Positions 12,180 to 26,440 of a stretch of DNA of 64,000 nucleotides are shown one piece after another. The position numbers and the translations under genes are program-made. Numbering within the stretch: position 1 is the first letter of the stretch; each line of letters starts with the position of its first letter. The DNA comes from Struthio camelus (Eukaryota > Chordata > Aves > Struthioniformes > Struthionidae), in NCBI RefSeq assembly GCF_040807025.1, contig NC_090943.1, positions 5,194,356 through 5,258,355 of the forward strand, in the 5' to 3' direction. The notes under the pieces are model-generated. The model was not told the DNA's origin, searched no databases, and saw nothing but the letters and a program-made list of their open reading frames with translations.

Positions 12180-15100
12180 AATTTCTTGCAGGAGGAAAGA
12201 GATGGCAGAAATAAATTCCTTCCTTTTTCCTTTCCCTCGTCCAAGATAAGGAAACATCACACGCTAAATGCGATTTAAAAACAACTTGAAAGGCAGATAA
12301 ATTTAGTCACAAGTATTCCACTGGGTGGATAATCGAGATGCAGAACAATTCTTCAGTCACAAGGTTTTCAGAAAAAAACTACCAAGTGGTCATGGCACAG
12401 GGGCAAAAAATCAAGGAAATATTGTTAATAGTAGATACTGCCATAGGACCAGGTCATAAACCCTTTTGAGGAGAGACAATTCAGTAGTTAAAACGCTCGA
12501 CTTGAATTTCTGTGTTCCACCCAAGTCTCCCGATCCAATCTAGACTGCCTCTGTGACTTTGACAAAACAACTGCAACTTTCTGGGCCTCAGTCCTTCACT
12601 CATAAGATAATGATATCAACATCGACATGGCTAGGACCAAGCTATGAAAGGCTGTGAGCTTTGTTGATGCCACCGTTAAAGAAGAGAAACGAGACAGGAT
12701 TGTAATGAAGTCCCCTCCTTTTGCGTACCTTGTCAACTGGCTTTTTGCTACTCTTCTTGGCTGTTTTCCCAGTGCTCTTTGGGTTGCATGTGGTTCGAGG
12801 CAACTAACAGAGTTTGACAGGTCAGGGAAGATATCCTACCCATTACTGTGGTGAACATGTATCAACCACAGGTCAGCACTAGCTTGGGGATGTCTGTATA
12901 ATGCTCCACTGCATTGAGTAAACATGACTTTAATCCCTCTGTACCATCTGGAAAATAATAATATTTCTTTTCTTTTTCCTTTTGATTTTCTTCTCTGTTG
13001 AGTTTTCGAGTTTTAAAAGGCAAGCCCTTTCTCTCATTACACAAGAATACATCAATATAAGTAAGAAAAATAGGTCGAGACCTTGTCCGTGGCCCTGAAG
13101 GCAAGTGGTATGATTCATCGCATGTCCAAATGGCTAAACTTTCTTCCATGAGAAGAAAGCATGGCCTCACCCCTATCGTCTCTGTCCTATGTCTTGAACC
13201 ATCTCTCATCATTATCTAGAAAAGAGAAAAATTATATAAAGCTAAACTATTTCAGGGAGCGTGATAACAGTTTAACATTACAGAAGATTGCAGGACCAGC
13301 CTCTGGTCTTCTTTAATTTAATAGCATAGTCCCAGTTTAAGTGTGCAATGCCCAAGACAACGGGCCACAAGATTAATTGGGGCTTGCAAGTATTATCACA
13401 AAAAAAAAGAACAGTGTGATTGAGGGATGTTTTTCTGATTCCCTTTTTGATTTTGTATCTATTCTTTATCTTCTATCTTCAAATTATTAGCCGTAAACAT
13501 ATCTGTGAAGGGAAGTACTGCCTCGAAGGCACCATGTAGTCTCCACACAATCATTCCACCAGCAAACACCCTTGCACGCACCCAGCCATTCCCTGCTGGT
13601 TTTCCAGCTTTAGAAAATCAGTACAAGGTGTTACACCAGCGCTTGAAAAGAAAATGCCTTTAGTGCACATGATTCTCTTGACAGAGCAGTAGAAGTGTGC
13701 ACTGTTTGGATTGGCTATAGTGCAGCATGCACTTTAGCGTCTTTGAAACGTGCAGCTGTGACAGCAACATCCCTCAGCTAACCCTTCCTGAGTGCAGTGA
13801 GAAAGAACTGCTGGTGCCACAAGGCAAAAAAGTTTTCCAAAGATAGATTCTAATTTTTTGATTTTTTTTTTAATAAGAAATTGTGCATCTGCAGCTAGTC
13901 ATGTTTGTTCCTTTCACAATCTCCAAGAACAATATTTGTTGAGGTATTTTTAATGAACTGAACAACCTCTGAAAGGCTCAAGAGAAAGAGATTGTCAGAG
14001 ACAAATCACTTTCCTTGATTATGGTTCACAAGATTCTTAATTGAAAAGAGCCCAGAAAAGCTCGATCCTCCTCCCACTTAAATCAGTTGGACTTTTTCTC
14101 TGATGTGGGAGCTGGTCCAGAACATATTAATTAGAAACGTGTTTTGATAAAATGCTGTTATGTACTATGAGGTTTATATCCAGAAAAGGAGATTAAGCTA
14201 CAGAAGAGACATAGTTAGAGGTAACTTCCAAAAAGACATAATGACAGGAGAGGTCAAGCTGGCAGTTTTTAAAATGGATGACCCAGCAAGGAATAAAAAG
14301 GGACATCCACACAACCTCACCTTCACCCCTCATGGGGGCTCGGACCCATCTGACCTCTGGGACAAAGTGCCGTAACCCCACCTACATTCTCAATGGCTTT
14401 GCCAATAGATAAAGGCATTTATTTATAACAAAGTATTTCATATGCCTTGGCAGAAAAGCACATAGTTGAGGATCAGTTGGGAAAGTGCTTTCTCAGAGGC
14501 AGTCTGGCTGAAGACTTGCCTACAGGACTGTTTACTAGAGCTCTTTTGAGCTGCGTGTGTGACTTACAATCTGTTCTGCTTTTGCTATTTTGTTTTCTTT
14601 AATTATTTTTTCTAAGCTGCACAAAACAGCACCCTTCCCTCAACCAGATGAATTTTCGAAATTCTTAATACAGTCATTCATAAGCAAATTCTTGCCATTA
14701 TCCACAGGTAACATGATCCTGTTAGCAGCAAATCTAATAAACTCCCCCGTTAGAAACCATAAGAAAAAACCTTCTCAGCTTCTAGGTGCAGCATGCTTTC
14801 TGTGTCAACATATTTCCCTTTTTCATTCTCTTCCTCTATCTGGAATCCAAATATTTCAGAGCACAATATTTGACTCACTTTAGCCTAGAATTGAACCTTT
14901 GCCAAAGGCTTATTCAAAAGGTGTAGATTTGGTCTAAGAGGAAAGTGTATCTTTGCTTCTTCTCTATTTTTTTGATGATAAACTGCTTTTGAACAAATGA
15001 AAACCCACTTAGGTTTTCACATGTACCTTTTCTGAAGATTGAAAAATTGATGAACTCTTTTAAATAATGTCCTTTTACATGTTTTCTTTCTTTGATACAA

Positions 15101-18100
15101 CTGAGATTTGGCTAGGACAGAAAGTCAATCTGCCAGAATTCTGCGGAAGGCGTAGGATTCATGGTATTTCAGGCAAGTCGACACAATTAAGCAAGCTTTC
15201 TTCTATCTTGACTTCATAGAACATGTCCATTACCTTGGAAGTGAATTCCAGAAAGTTTTGTTTTGTTTTGCTCTTAAGTTGTGCAAGTTCCAGGCTGATT
15301 CCCAGAACATTAAGTGTCAAACCTGCATAAGAAACTCTGAACAATTTTCTGAGCTGATCCTCCAAGTTCTTATCAAGACTTACCTGTTAAGCACAGACAG
15401 ATGTTCCTTGCACTAAGAGCTCTGTTTAGCTTCAGGCCACCCTGTAAGACCTTCTGTCACAGCAAAATCAACATTGTCAACAGTATCTCCGACAGAAAAA
15501 GAGCGTACAAAGTAGAAGAGTTAAAGGCTTCAGCAACTATGGTAGAACTAGTTAGGCAAATGAAAAGTAATCTAAAAAATCCTCAGGTTTCAGCAGTGCT
15601 CGTGTATGCTGAATGTAAAAAAACCGCAGAGGCCTACATAAAAAGATGAACCGTTACTCCATCCTCATTGGCATTTGATTGTAAATTCTAACTCAGCCTT
15701 GTCAGAATTATAATATCCCCAAAGAAATTTGAATCTTCAGCTAGCTGACAGAAGTCTTAAAGGTTTTAACTCTGAATTCCATCACTTTGGTGTACTGCCA
15801 GGATTTTTGGAAAGAAAAAAAATAAAAAGAAAAATCAAGCATGCTCATGTAGGTGTTAACAGATGCAAATAATTTCAATAAGACTAAACTGTGCCCTGGT
15901 AGTATGTGCACCTTAGTATCTCATCCATGTTTTGCTCTAATTTGTGCATTAAAACCAAATGAGCAGTCACCATAGAAAAGAAAGGCGAGAAATATTTTAA
16001 TGTCGTTTCCAAAGGGCTGTGGAGCCAGGAAGGAATAAGAACGATTTGTGCTAGTCACTATGAAGTACAGTTTTGAAAGTGGTTCCCAAATATCAGTAAT
16101 TGTATAAATAGCAGCAGAAAGACATGGAGAAGGAATAATAACGAGCTATCTTCTGGGCTTGCTGTACCCTGGACTTTCAGATTTTATTTTATTTTTTTTA
16201 GATATTATAAATTCACTCATTATTGACCTACTAGTCCTTAATATATCAAAATTCCAAAGCAGAGCCCCAGACGTGAGAAAATCTTTCAGACAGCACTAGC
16301 AGAATTTGCTGTAGGTGGCAGAAATAAGTCAACGCTGTGCAGCTTTTTGCTCGCCTCGGTTGTGAGTAGACCAAAATCTGGGACATTGAGATTCAGAGCG
16401 TGGAAGCCAGTTACTTGTCTCTGTTACCTGCCAGCAGTAGCGAACTCTTACTTGTTATGTGATCCAGTCATTAGAGGTAATTGTGTAAGTCAAATCATTT
16501 TCCGGCCAGGCGGCCTCCTCTCTGGATATTATTGGAAGCGCAGGGCAACTAGACCATAACTTTGGCATCTCAGTCAGATTTTTTAATGCAAGTGGGATAA
16601 ATCTTGTCCGCTGCTCCTAAACATGAAAGTAGAAGGCGATGGAGTCCTGTCACAACAGCAGTTCCTACAGCCCTCGTTGTCTTGATAGCTTTAAAATTCT
16701 GCAGACCATTAAGAGTCGTCACTAATTTTCCAGAAATGCCTTTAAAATTCTTAGGGGAGAGGGGGCGTCTGAGGATTCAAGGATTGAAGTGAACTACGTG
16801 TGACAGATTTCTGTTCTCTTCTCTGTTCTTCCCTGCACAGGATTCGTCCAGAATAAGCCAAGAAAGAGATTGATTAAATGCAGCAGATACAAACTAATAC
16901 TTCTTTTTGCTCCTTGGCACGAAAAGGCTTCAGGATTATCCACTCCGCATAGTTTCCCTAAAAGGAGAGAAGGAGAGCAAGCAGTGCACTCTATAAATTG
17001 CTTCCCAGGGAATTTTAAGTGAGCATTTACGCAGTAATGATTCTCTTGTGCCTTCTTGGGCAGGGAAAGGTCCCATTTGCTCTGGCCTGTACTAATTTTT
17101 CAGCACGTTTGCCTTGGTAGCAGCGTTGCTTTTTCACATCCCATTTTTCTGTTGAATCAGTGATTTGGTTGTTTTGGTTCCAGATTTTCTTACTGTTTTC
17201 TTTTTTTTTTTTTTTTTTTTTTTTAATGAACACTCAGTAGTCTTTTATTGGTACTCTGGCCATAGGTCCTGACTGATCATTTTCACAAAAGGCACCTGGT
17301 TGATGACTCTGCATTTGCCCAGAACATTTTTTCCTCTTCAGTAAAAACAGCAGAGATGTAATGACTTATTCCCTGTTGCACAATTTTTCACTCTAATTAA
17401 CTGACACAAAGAATATCTTGATGTAGCTTATTGTTTAGTTAAATGGATGTAGTTTTTTCACATCAACAAAATAGAATTTTTCTCTTAAATCAAAACTATA
17501 TTTTGGCTGAAAATCAGTATTTCTGCAGTATTTTATGCACTTTTGTATTCATGTATTTATGACTTTTATATTTATTGAGCAGATTTATCTGCCTTAGCTA
17601 CCTCTGTTTAATGAGCTGAATGGGCTCCAGTGACTCTTTTGACCATATCTCCATTGATTATGAATGGGATATACCCCTTATGGGCTGATGTCTTTGGCAT
17701 GATTCAGCTCCCTGAACTTAGGGGTCTTCCGGTATTTGCTATGCCCAGGTATTTCTCACCTGGCCTCTATCTGCTAATCCAAGGGGTGAGGACACACCTG
17801 TGTCATCTCAGCTAGAGTGAGATGCATAAGATCAGGCAACCAAACTATCATTTTGAGGCTTTAATCAGCAAGCTGAATCTCTCCCTAAGTGGTTGGGTAT
17901 GATAGCAGTAATAACAAATACCATCTCTGCCTTACCAAAGAGATCTACTTCAGTAAGTACGACAGCAAGATAGAAACCTCAGCTTGTAAGTTGTTTAGAG
18001 CAATCACCAGAGGAAAAAATAATAATAGTAATCAAAGAGATTTCTAAAGAGTAATAAATAATTTCTTCCAGGCCTATCCAAATATAAGTAAGTCAGTCTC

Positions 18101-20680
18101 TTTTAGGTGTATTTTGACCTTCAAAGCCTGAGTTAATTACACTTCCTTTCACACTTAACTGCTGAAGAATGTCCTTTTGTCATCATTTGACTTGGGCTGC
18201 ATTGTCCAATCTTCTGCACAGGTTTTCACTTACTAATTTCAGACAGAGGTTTGAGGGAAGTGTGGTTTGTATCAAAAGGCTCGCCCGCTTAATCCATACG
18301 AAAGTGGCCATATAGCATTTGCGCAGGGAACCAGATGTCTCCAGTCTTAGCAGTGATAGTGCACTATGGCTGTAAAATGAACCCAGCTTAACTAGGTCAG
18401 CCCAATGGACTAACTAACCATACTGAGATCTTCAACTTTAGTTGCCTTACATAGTACTTTATTTTTTGATGATTTGATGGTTACCAAATTAAGAGCCACC
18501 ATCTCAATGATGAAGTTTTATTCGATTCAAGATACTTCAAAGCTGGTTTTGTTTTTTTGGGTTTTTTTTTTTTTTTGGAGTGAAATCCTGAAATGAAGGA
18601 TAAAGTCATATAAGGATGGATGTTCACCTTTCAGACATATCCCTAATGGACTATAGAACTATTAAATGTAGTTAGTTTCCTTCGTTCCTTGTCACAACCA
18701 CTTTCTCTCAAGGAAGAATACGGGTAAGGGCACAAACATCCCAGAAGTGGGATGATAGAATTGTGCAGGCCTGTAAGGCTCTTCTATGAGTTACTTTACA
18801 CACACCTCATTCAACAGAGAGGTTCCCGAGTATAAGTAAATATATCACAACAGAAATAAACAGATACCACAATTGGGTGGTACTATATATGCCCCTAATT
18901 TTAAGTCACATTCTTTCCTTTCTGAATTTCTCTTCACTTCACAGCATTCATGTGTTATTATATTTTTGTTGTTATTGTATTTCATAACTGTTGATGCTAT
19001 ATACTCCTATACGCTATATCTATATAACTGTTGTTATTATATTTTTTTCTTTTATTTTCAAATTGCTGAAGTGCAACCAGAAGGGTTTGGTTATCAATTT
19101 TCAACTTTTGCTTATTTATTTTTAGCAGTATTTTCCAAAATATTCAGCAATGGACTTGACTCTGCTTGTGCTACACATTTACCATGAGTTTCAGAGCGAA
19201 CACAATTAGGCCATCACAATTTTTTTGTCTGATTATTTTAAATGGACTCCTGAATCAGTAGTGTGGAACCCTTTAAACATTTCTGTGGTTTTTTTTTTTT
19301 TTTTTTCCCTTCACTGTCAGGAGATGCTCCGGAGCTCTAAACAAATGAAGTTTGCTCCTCTTCTGCTTTGTAACTTACTGTGTTCAGGGATCATGAGGAG
19401 AGTTTGTCCTCTCTGAACTTCTAGGGTATGGAGGGCTCAATGAGCAAAATGGTTCATTTTGTGTATCATTGCTCTTTCTTAGCATAATTGTTTGCTATTA
19501 TCTACTTATATCTTTATACTGGCACTCTGTAAATTCATATTCTTTTTGTCTTGCTTTCTTCCCTCTATTCAACAAGCTGGGCCTTTTTATCAGATATTAA
19601 CAAGTTAGCAACAAATTGTGGTGTTGTTTACCACATAAATACTTTCAGAAAGACATGCACAGTCTTCGGTGAGGACACCACATGCCGTTATTATTGGATA
19701 AAGACGCAGTTTCATAATTTTATTCTGGAGACTGTTAGGAGCATTTCCAGTTCTTGCTCCTCATTTATGAAAAGAGCAACTGCAGCATGGCTTAGTTTGT
19801 TTATTATTGTTAGCAATCATTGTGGCACATTTTGGCACCATCACGGAAAGAACAATGTCACCAGAGGCCGTTTCCTACACACTGCACTGGAAGTGCTCAA
19901 AAATCTCAGAGCTGGAAAGCAGCTTGTGGAGGCCTGAGATCATAAAGAGCTTCTTTTGCGTAACTGACACTGATCTGGATGCTGGAACAAGTAGTTAAAC
20001 CCTTTGCAAGTTCTGAAAGAGCATAGAGAAAAAGCTCAGAAAACAATCCCTGATTTTGTAGCTGTTTTTTTTTTTTTTTTTTTTTGCACCCGTCTGTGGT
20101 CTGCACACAGATACCATTCGTTATAATATGTATGTAAAAGAAAGGGGGGGAAAAGCTTTTAAAAGTCTGAGCTGTTGCAGTTTCAGACAGAGAGAACTTT
20201 GAAGCATCCTCTGAAGGCACAAGGTCTTGTATCTAGTGCTCCAAGGGCAATAGCTACAGACCATGAGAGGTCACACAGCATGCAAAAAATGAACATGACC
20301 TACAAAGGAGGTGACAGCTGAATTAGGTGCCTGGAGGGGCTGTATCAGAGTTGAGCTTTACCTGTATTATCCGGATATCTAGATGCTAGACACCTGTGCC
20401 TGAAGTAATCACATTCAGCCCCTTTCATGGTCAGTGGAGAGATCAAGAGCCTTCAGATCATGAGCCGTGTTTTCCTAAAGTAGCTGTCAAAGGTAGGTGA
20501 GAAGGATATTTCTGTCCATCCAGTCTTAAAGGACGTATATGGTGACTAGTTCGGACATAGCTTTTAAAAGTAAGAAGTTAGGTGAGATAATTCCCACCTC
20601 AAGAGGACAATAGCAACTCGTGAAATTATGCCATTCAGGATTCAGTCTGAGTTCAGGGTACTACAAATCAGACCATCCCA

Positions 20681-20683
<3 letters not shown>
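12180..20683. other. Long non-coding stretch, no gene recognised
   Basis: About 8.5 kb without a recognisable exon, RNA gene or CR1 copy. It includes several T-rich homopolymers (17201-17224, 18555-18577, 19289-19306, 20065-20085). An 82-codon frame at 15401-15649 and a 128-codon frame at 19551-19937 resemble no family and lack obvious splice or codon-use support. Confidence 0.55.

Positions 20684-20755
<72 letters not shown>
20684..20755. repeat. (CA)36 dinucleotide microsatellite
   Basis: About 72 bp of uninterrupted CA repeats. A perfect tract of this length is expected to be length-polymorphic and can adopt Z-DNA. It also produces artefactual His/Thr and Cys/Val reading frames through the region. 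Confidence 0.97.
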
Positions 20756-20757
<2 letters not shown>

Positions 20758-23700
20758 CGCCCCCTGAGATAACGATATGGAAGTTCATGAAAGCACTGTC
20801 TATCATGAAGGGATGAGGCCATGTCTCCTCCACTCCCCCTCAGGGCAGTTCACACCTGCAAAGGCACATAAACACACTGGGAAGAGTTGGAGACAAGCAA
20901 AAGGGGAGCCCAGCGGGAAGTGGCTCTTGGTCAACCCAAGGATTTAACAGGAGGAATGAAAAGCACAAGATACTATTGTGAATGCAAAGGAACTTGTGCA
21001 GTTCTTTCCCTCATTTTGCCTACTATTTGGGATGCAATGGAATAGGGCCCAGTGCTGCAGTAAATGGAACGTTTTATTCTTTAGTCTGAAGAGATATGTG
21101 TTTTAAAACATGGGTTCTTTGGGCTGCTTAAAGGCATACCAGGGAGAGTCAAAACTGTACCGCAAGCCTGGTCCAGAGAGCTAGCAGTGAATACAGGTAT
21201 GATCACCATGGTTTCTGTACACAAGCTACTAAAAAAAAAATCTTCTGTATGACTATCACTTTCCCTGGCTGGATGTATTGGTTTGTTTCTCCCGTTGTTC
21301 TCTGCACACTTAAAGTCCTGAAATGAATTGCAGACTTGTATGAAACAACTGGTCATAAGTATAAAAGCTTTCCTAGGAAACCATGATCAAGCTGTGCTTA
21401 GTGGCTTGTTCCTTCAACAAAGTCCTTTATTTCCAAAATCCTTGACAGTAAACTGAAAAGCCCAAACCACAGATCAAAATAAAGGTCATAGGCCAGTAAA
21501 CAGCAGGTGAATGCATCTAAGTAGAAGCTATTTTTGATCATGAAGAACAGAAGATGAGAGTAGACATGTAATTAAAATAAGATCATGGGCATTGACTTCA
21601 CTTTGGATTTTGATCACAGGCTACAGTTATCCATGATATAAATTCTCTTGTCTTTAGTCTGTCTAGATGTTGAATGCTTTTTGGGTAAGGAGAATCTTTT
21701 TTTTTTAATTTCATGCCATTGAAAAGCACAGGAAAGCAGAACCTAGTATTAGTCACAGTTTCACTGGGGTGCCATGCAATTAAGAATCAGGAGTAAAGTT
21801 CTAGTCTGGACACATGGTATTTAATTTAGGATTTCTGATTAATATTGAATGTGAGATGCAATATACTAAGATGATATTTTAATACTTCTCACGTTTATTA
21901 CCTAAAAAATGACAGGAAATACTATATCAGAAACCCATTGGTCCATTGCACAGAAGTTGGATCTGCAGAGATGTTGAGGAAAAAATCATCAGAATTGGTT
22001 AGGAGGCAAGAAATCAGAGAGGTAACCTCACAGAGGGGTAAACCTGAAACCTTCTTAGACCTAGAGCGGTGATGCGACTTTCATAAAGGCTAGAGCCCCA
22101 AACGACAACAGTGGAACGAAGGACTAGAGGAGATTTCCTGAGTTGCTGAACTCAGTAGACCACGTCCTATAATCTTTTTCAGGAACTTGCCGGTAAAGGA
22201 ACCAGCTCCCATCCCACACATTCAGAGCACAGGAAGGTCTGAGTGGATTGCAGGTATCTCATGGTGCTTATATTAACTCCAAATTTCTTTCCTTTTTTAA
22301 TAACCTGATGTATGTGTCCAAATGCTTGGTCTTTTCCTCAGTGGGTTATGCTAGGTGATGTAATTAGAAGCCAGTAAGTAAACACAAAGGCTCAGTGAGG
22401 ATCAGATGAACAACAACTGAGGAGACCACAGGTCATGCTAGATGCAGCCAAATGCAAGACCCCGATGAATGTGAGGCTGCTGCAGCTCCACGTCCCCCTG
22501 TTCAGCCAGTAGCAAGGCTCAGCACATATTCCCAAGGGTGCATGCACGCATACCCCTATATGATCACACGTAATATGTGTATACACACGGCCAGCCACAC
22601 AGACCAGCGAAGACAAAAATCTGTGCCTTACCAGCACCCACTTCAACACACAGCACTCACACAAACATGAACAGCACGTGCAGCCCAGTACTGTTCCTTC
22701 TCTTCAGCTGATCAGGATGAAATGTATGCATTTATATGTATATATATATGTATATACACAGTATGGGTCCCTCCAGTAGCTGGCCTTAGACACTCAGTCT
22801 GAACGCAAACAGCCATTTTTATCCCCTTATCCCTCTCTTCTCCCATGCATGCTCCTCCCCTAAACACACTGCTCTCTCCCTTTCCCTGTCTTTGATCCTT
22901 CCTGTAAACATCCCAAGGGTTGTCCTGCACATTCCCGCAGTCCCCCTAAAGACATCCCATAGTAAGTTTTACGCAATCCCAAAATGCCCTTCACCTGCAT
23001 CCCATAGCCAGTCCCATACCCCTATAGGCAGTAACCCGCTCAGCCTGCAAGGCCTTCCAGGAAGAGTTTCTCTGGCTCAGCTGGGCCATCTCGGTGGGTC
23101 TTACCTGGAGTATGGGCTGGTAGTCCTGCTGAGGTAGCCCTGGGAGCAGCCAAGTCAAGGTGCTCCCTTGGTGCTAGTACTGTTACTGGAGTTCCTCTAC
23201 CTGTCCGTGATCCTCAGTTCCTCACTGGGCCTTTGTATTTATGGTGATTAGCCCTTAGTCACATAAGCTAACAGGTAACTTCCTGCCTGCTGCCTAATTT
23301 GTTGCTCTTCTGGCCTGTCCCTGCAAGCTCCCAACACGATTTGCCCATCTGCTGATCTGCAGGAATCCTTCCCTTCTGCTTCCCAGCGCCCAGGCTGCAT
23401 TAACTGCCGAGGTCTGGGGAGCTCTGTCTGGCCATACCTCATTATGCTTCCTTCCTTTCAGCCTATATCAATCAGCAGCTTCCCCTCGCCCACATCTATA
23501 AAGATCTTGAGATCCTATAAAACTCTTCTGGCATACAACTTCTGTTTCGTTTGTTATTGTGTGCCTTTCCCTTTAGTTCCTTCCCTTCAATTAAGACACC
23601 AGTCTTTCCTCTGGGTTCCCGTCTCGTTCACTCCCCTCTGCGTCAAAGACCTGTAATGTAGAGCCTACGACGCTCCCTTATTCATGTCCCGACTCACAAC

Positions 23701-26440
23701 TCCTTTCCCTGGGAAATTCACCAGCAAGTCTGATGAAACATCTTCTCCATCGCAGTGTGAGAAATAACAGCAAGAATGAAGCAGTAAGTGAACAACAGTA
23801 ACAATTCTGCTTTATCAAGCAGATGTTTTAGATTTTGCAGATTGGTTTCATGGTAAAGAAGAAATCGATTTTGAATCAGGGTCTATATGAAGGGAGATTT
23901 TGTTTTGTTTTGTTTTTTTCTTTATCAGATCTGGTTACAAATATGGTAAATAATCTCCTTCATCCAGACTCGTTCCAGAAACTAAGTAGTGCACGCAATC
24001 GTTCTGCTTCAAGAAATGACTACAATCAGAGAGGAAAGCAAAGGAAAAGCTCCCAGAGTCTTGTACTGTAAAATTTAACAAGAGCTCATACCTGCCCTAG
24101 AGCTAATACTTTGCAGCCCCTAACAAGAACAGATTGTTCAATCTCCCCCTTAATTTTACTTGTCATTGTAAGATATACTTTTTGCACTGCCATGAATTTC
24201 TGGAGAGCAAGATATCAGGGTGTAAGTAGATTCTTAGCTGGATAGCCTAAACTCTGTGATGTTTTACTAGAGCATAGACTATACTCTGAAGGCGTGTAAA
24301 TGGTATATCTTAGTTGAGGTCAGAGGATTTACGCAGTCCAAGGACCTGGCCCTACATTTCACCTTGGCCTTTCCAGCACGCTCATGTAATTTAACCCAAG
24401 GCCATGAATTAAAATAAAAAACAATTCATGGCTGGTTACATTTGTGCTTATGACCTACGCCTGTCCGAACAGGAGTTGGACAGGACAAAGCACAATGCAC
24501 TTCCTTGCTTTTATTGCTTTCATTCACTTCATGTCATGCCAAAGAAGGTTGATTTAGGAAGTTCTAGTAATTAACTGCTGGTGTTTTTGACTGCTGTTCC
24601 CAAGAGATTTACAATAACTTGCAATGGTTGTTCTGTAGGAAACTCTTTTTGTAATGATTGCAAATAACATATATTCTCTGTATGGCTTTGCTTTTGTTCG
24701 GGCTGAGCTGGACTTCATAATTTTTTTAAGTAAGGAACATTATTTTTCCTTTAAGCAAAAGTCACCTGTTCCCTGCCTCCCAAAACCCTCATAAATCACC
24801 CTTCTCTTCTCAAACTCTGCTGCGATTTTGCTGTCAGAGCCCACCAAAGAAACAGGCTTCCCAATTCACTGTTATACGCTAGATAGGAAATGTAAAATGG
24901 ACCAAATCAGCAGGGACAAAGTAAAAATTAGTAGTGAATTGGTACTGAAAAATATGGTGTGTCTTTCATTACTCTTAATGGTTGAGGAAAGTCAAAGGAT
25001 GAAGCACAGTGCCAACGAGTATTTTGAGAGCACTAGTTGTTAGAAGAATTTAAGTCTGGGCTAGTTCAGTTGAAGAAAACATAACAGCTTCTAACATGGT
25101 CTGATGGCTGTTTAGTCTCTCACTCCTCAGGAATCTTCTCTGTATTTTTAAGTCACTGTTCTGTTAAAAATAAGTGGATGCCTTAGAAGTGTCCTACAAA
25201 ACCTAATAAATTGCACCCAGAATTAAGGACCTGTTTTTAGCTCTCTTATTCCTTTTCCTAAGCTCTCTGTAACTTACACACCAATATCTCTTTCAAAGAG
25301 TATGACACCCAGTCATTAGACGCCTATATTCTCTCTTATATGTCTAAACAGTTGGGTATCCATAGCTGTATTTCATATTGTGAAAAAAGCAGCCGAATTC
25401 TCAGATTTTCACCAACCATGTTCATCTGCTACTGGCAGTAGAAACTCTTGAAAAATAACACCAATAAATACACAGCAGGCTCTAATGTGTGCATTTTACT
25501 TGTCCCATCTGCAAACTGAAATTATGATTTTAATAAAAGTGGTTTGCTTCTTACAGAACTGACTCAGGAAGGAGAGTGTGCCTGATTTAGCACTGATTCA
25601 GGGAGAAGGATGCCAGTCATAATGAAGCTGTTTTACATTGGAGTGCTCATAAAAGACCTGCTGTCTTCACACGCCACGAAACAAAGCATTACTCATTTGT
25701 CACGTTATCTAGAACTGACATTTACCAGTCCCAGTTCGCTATTGTTATATTTCGCCCTTTTATTTCTATTAACCAAACACAAACAATATATGACAGCAGA
25801 TTTAAAATCATATCAACAAAGTAATACAGCCAGTTAAAAACATAAATAGAGAGACGTATCGCAGCAATGAGACATAAAGATACAAACCGTGAACCTTTTT
25901 CTGAGCCAAAATGTAACATGTAAGGCCATTATCTCCCATGTGAGATAAATAAAAATACTGAGAACAGTGAGAACAGTATTTAGCTGGTTTGTACTTGGGG
26001 TGAGTTTGACTATTAATACATTTTTATCCTGAATGTAATGGTCAATAAAGTAAGGGAAGTGTAGGACTAAAACTGTGCATCACAAAGAAGAAAAATCAAG
26101 TAACATAAAATCAGCGATTCATGATGTTCTACATCTCGAGAATAAAAAGATTTGTAGCCTCTTCCTAGTTCAATATTTAGATGTTTATTTTCTCTTTACT
26201 GGGATTTATGAAAACGATTTACTGTTGTACCTTCCACCCCCACCTGTTATTATTTTTTTTAATGTTTACGATTTCTTATTTCTTCTCTGCCAGAACTTTT
26301 CTAATGTGAACGACATCATATGCATAGCTCATTGACTGGCTACTCAGTAACTCTGTGCTCTTCAGCTTTTTATCTCCTCTTCGGAAATAACTGTGCAGAA
26401 ACCTGGACGTTGTCAGGTGAGTTGTGGCACACATCAATAC
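20756..26440. other. Non-coding stretch, no gene recognised
   Basis: No exon recognised in about 5.7 kb. A tatatgtata-rich block lies at about 22730-22758, and the segment 22450-23700 is somewhat C-rich. Overlapping 60-90 codon frames there appear to reflect composition rather than coding. Confidence 0.55.

Noticed and set aside
20628-20833. Thr/His-repeat and Cys/Val-repeat reading frames
   Set aside because: Artefacts of the CA microsatellite.
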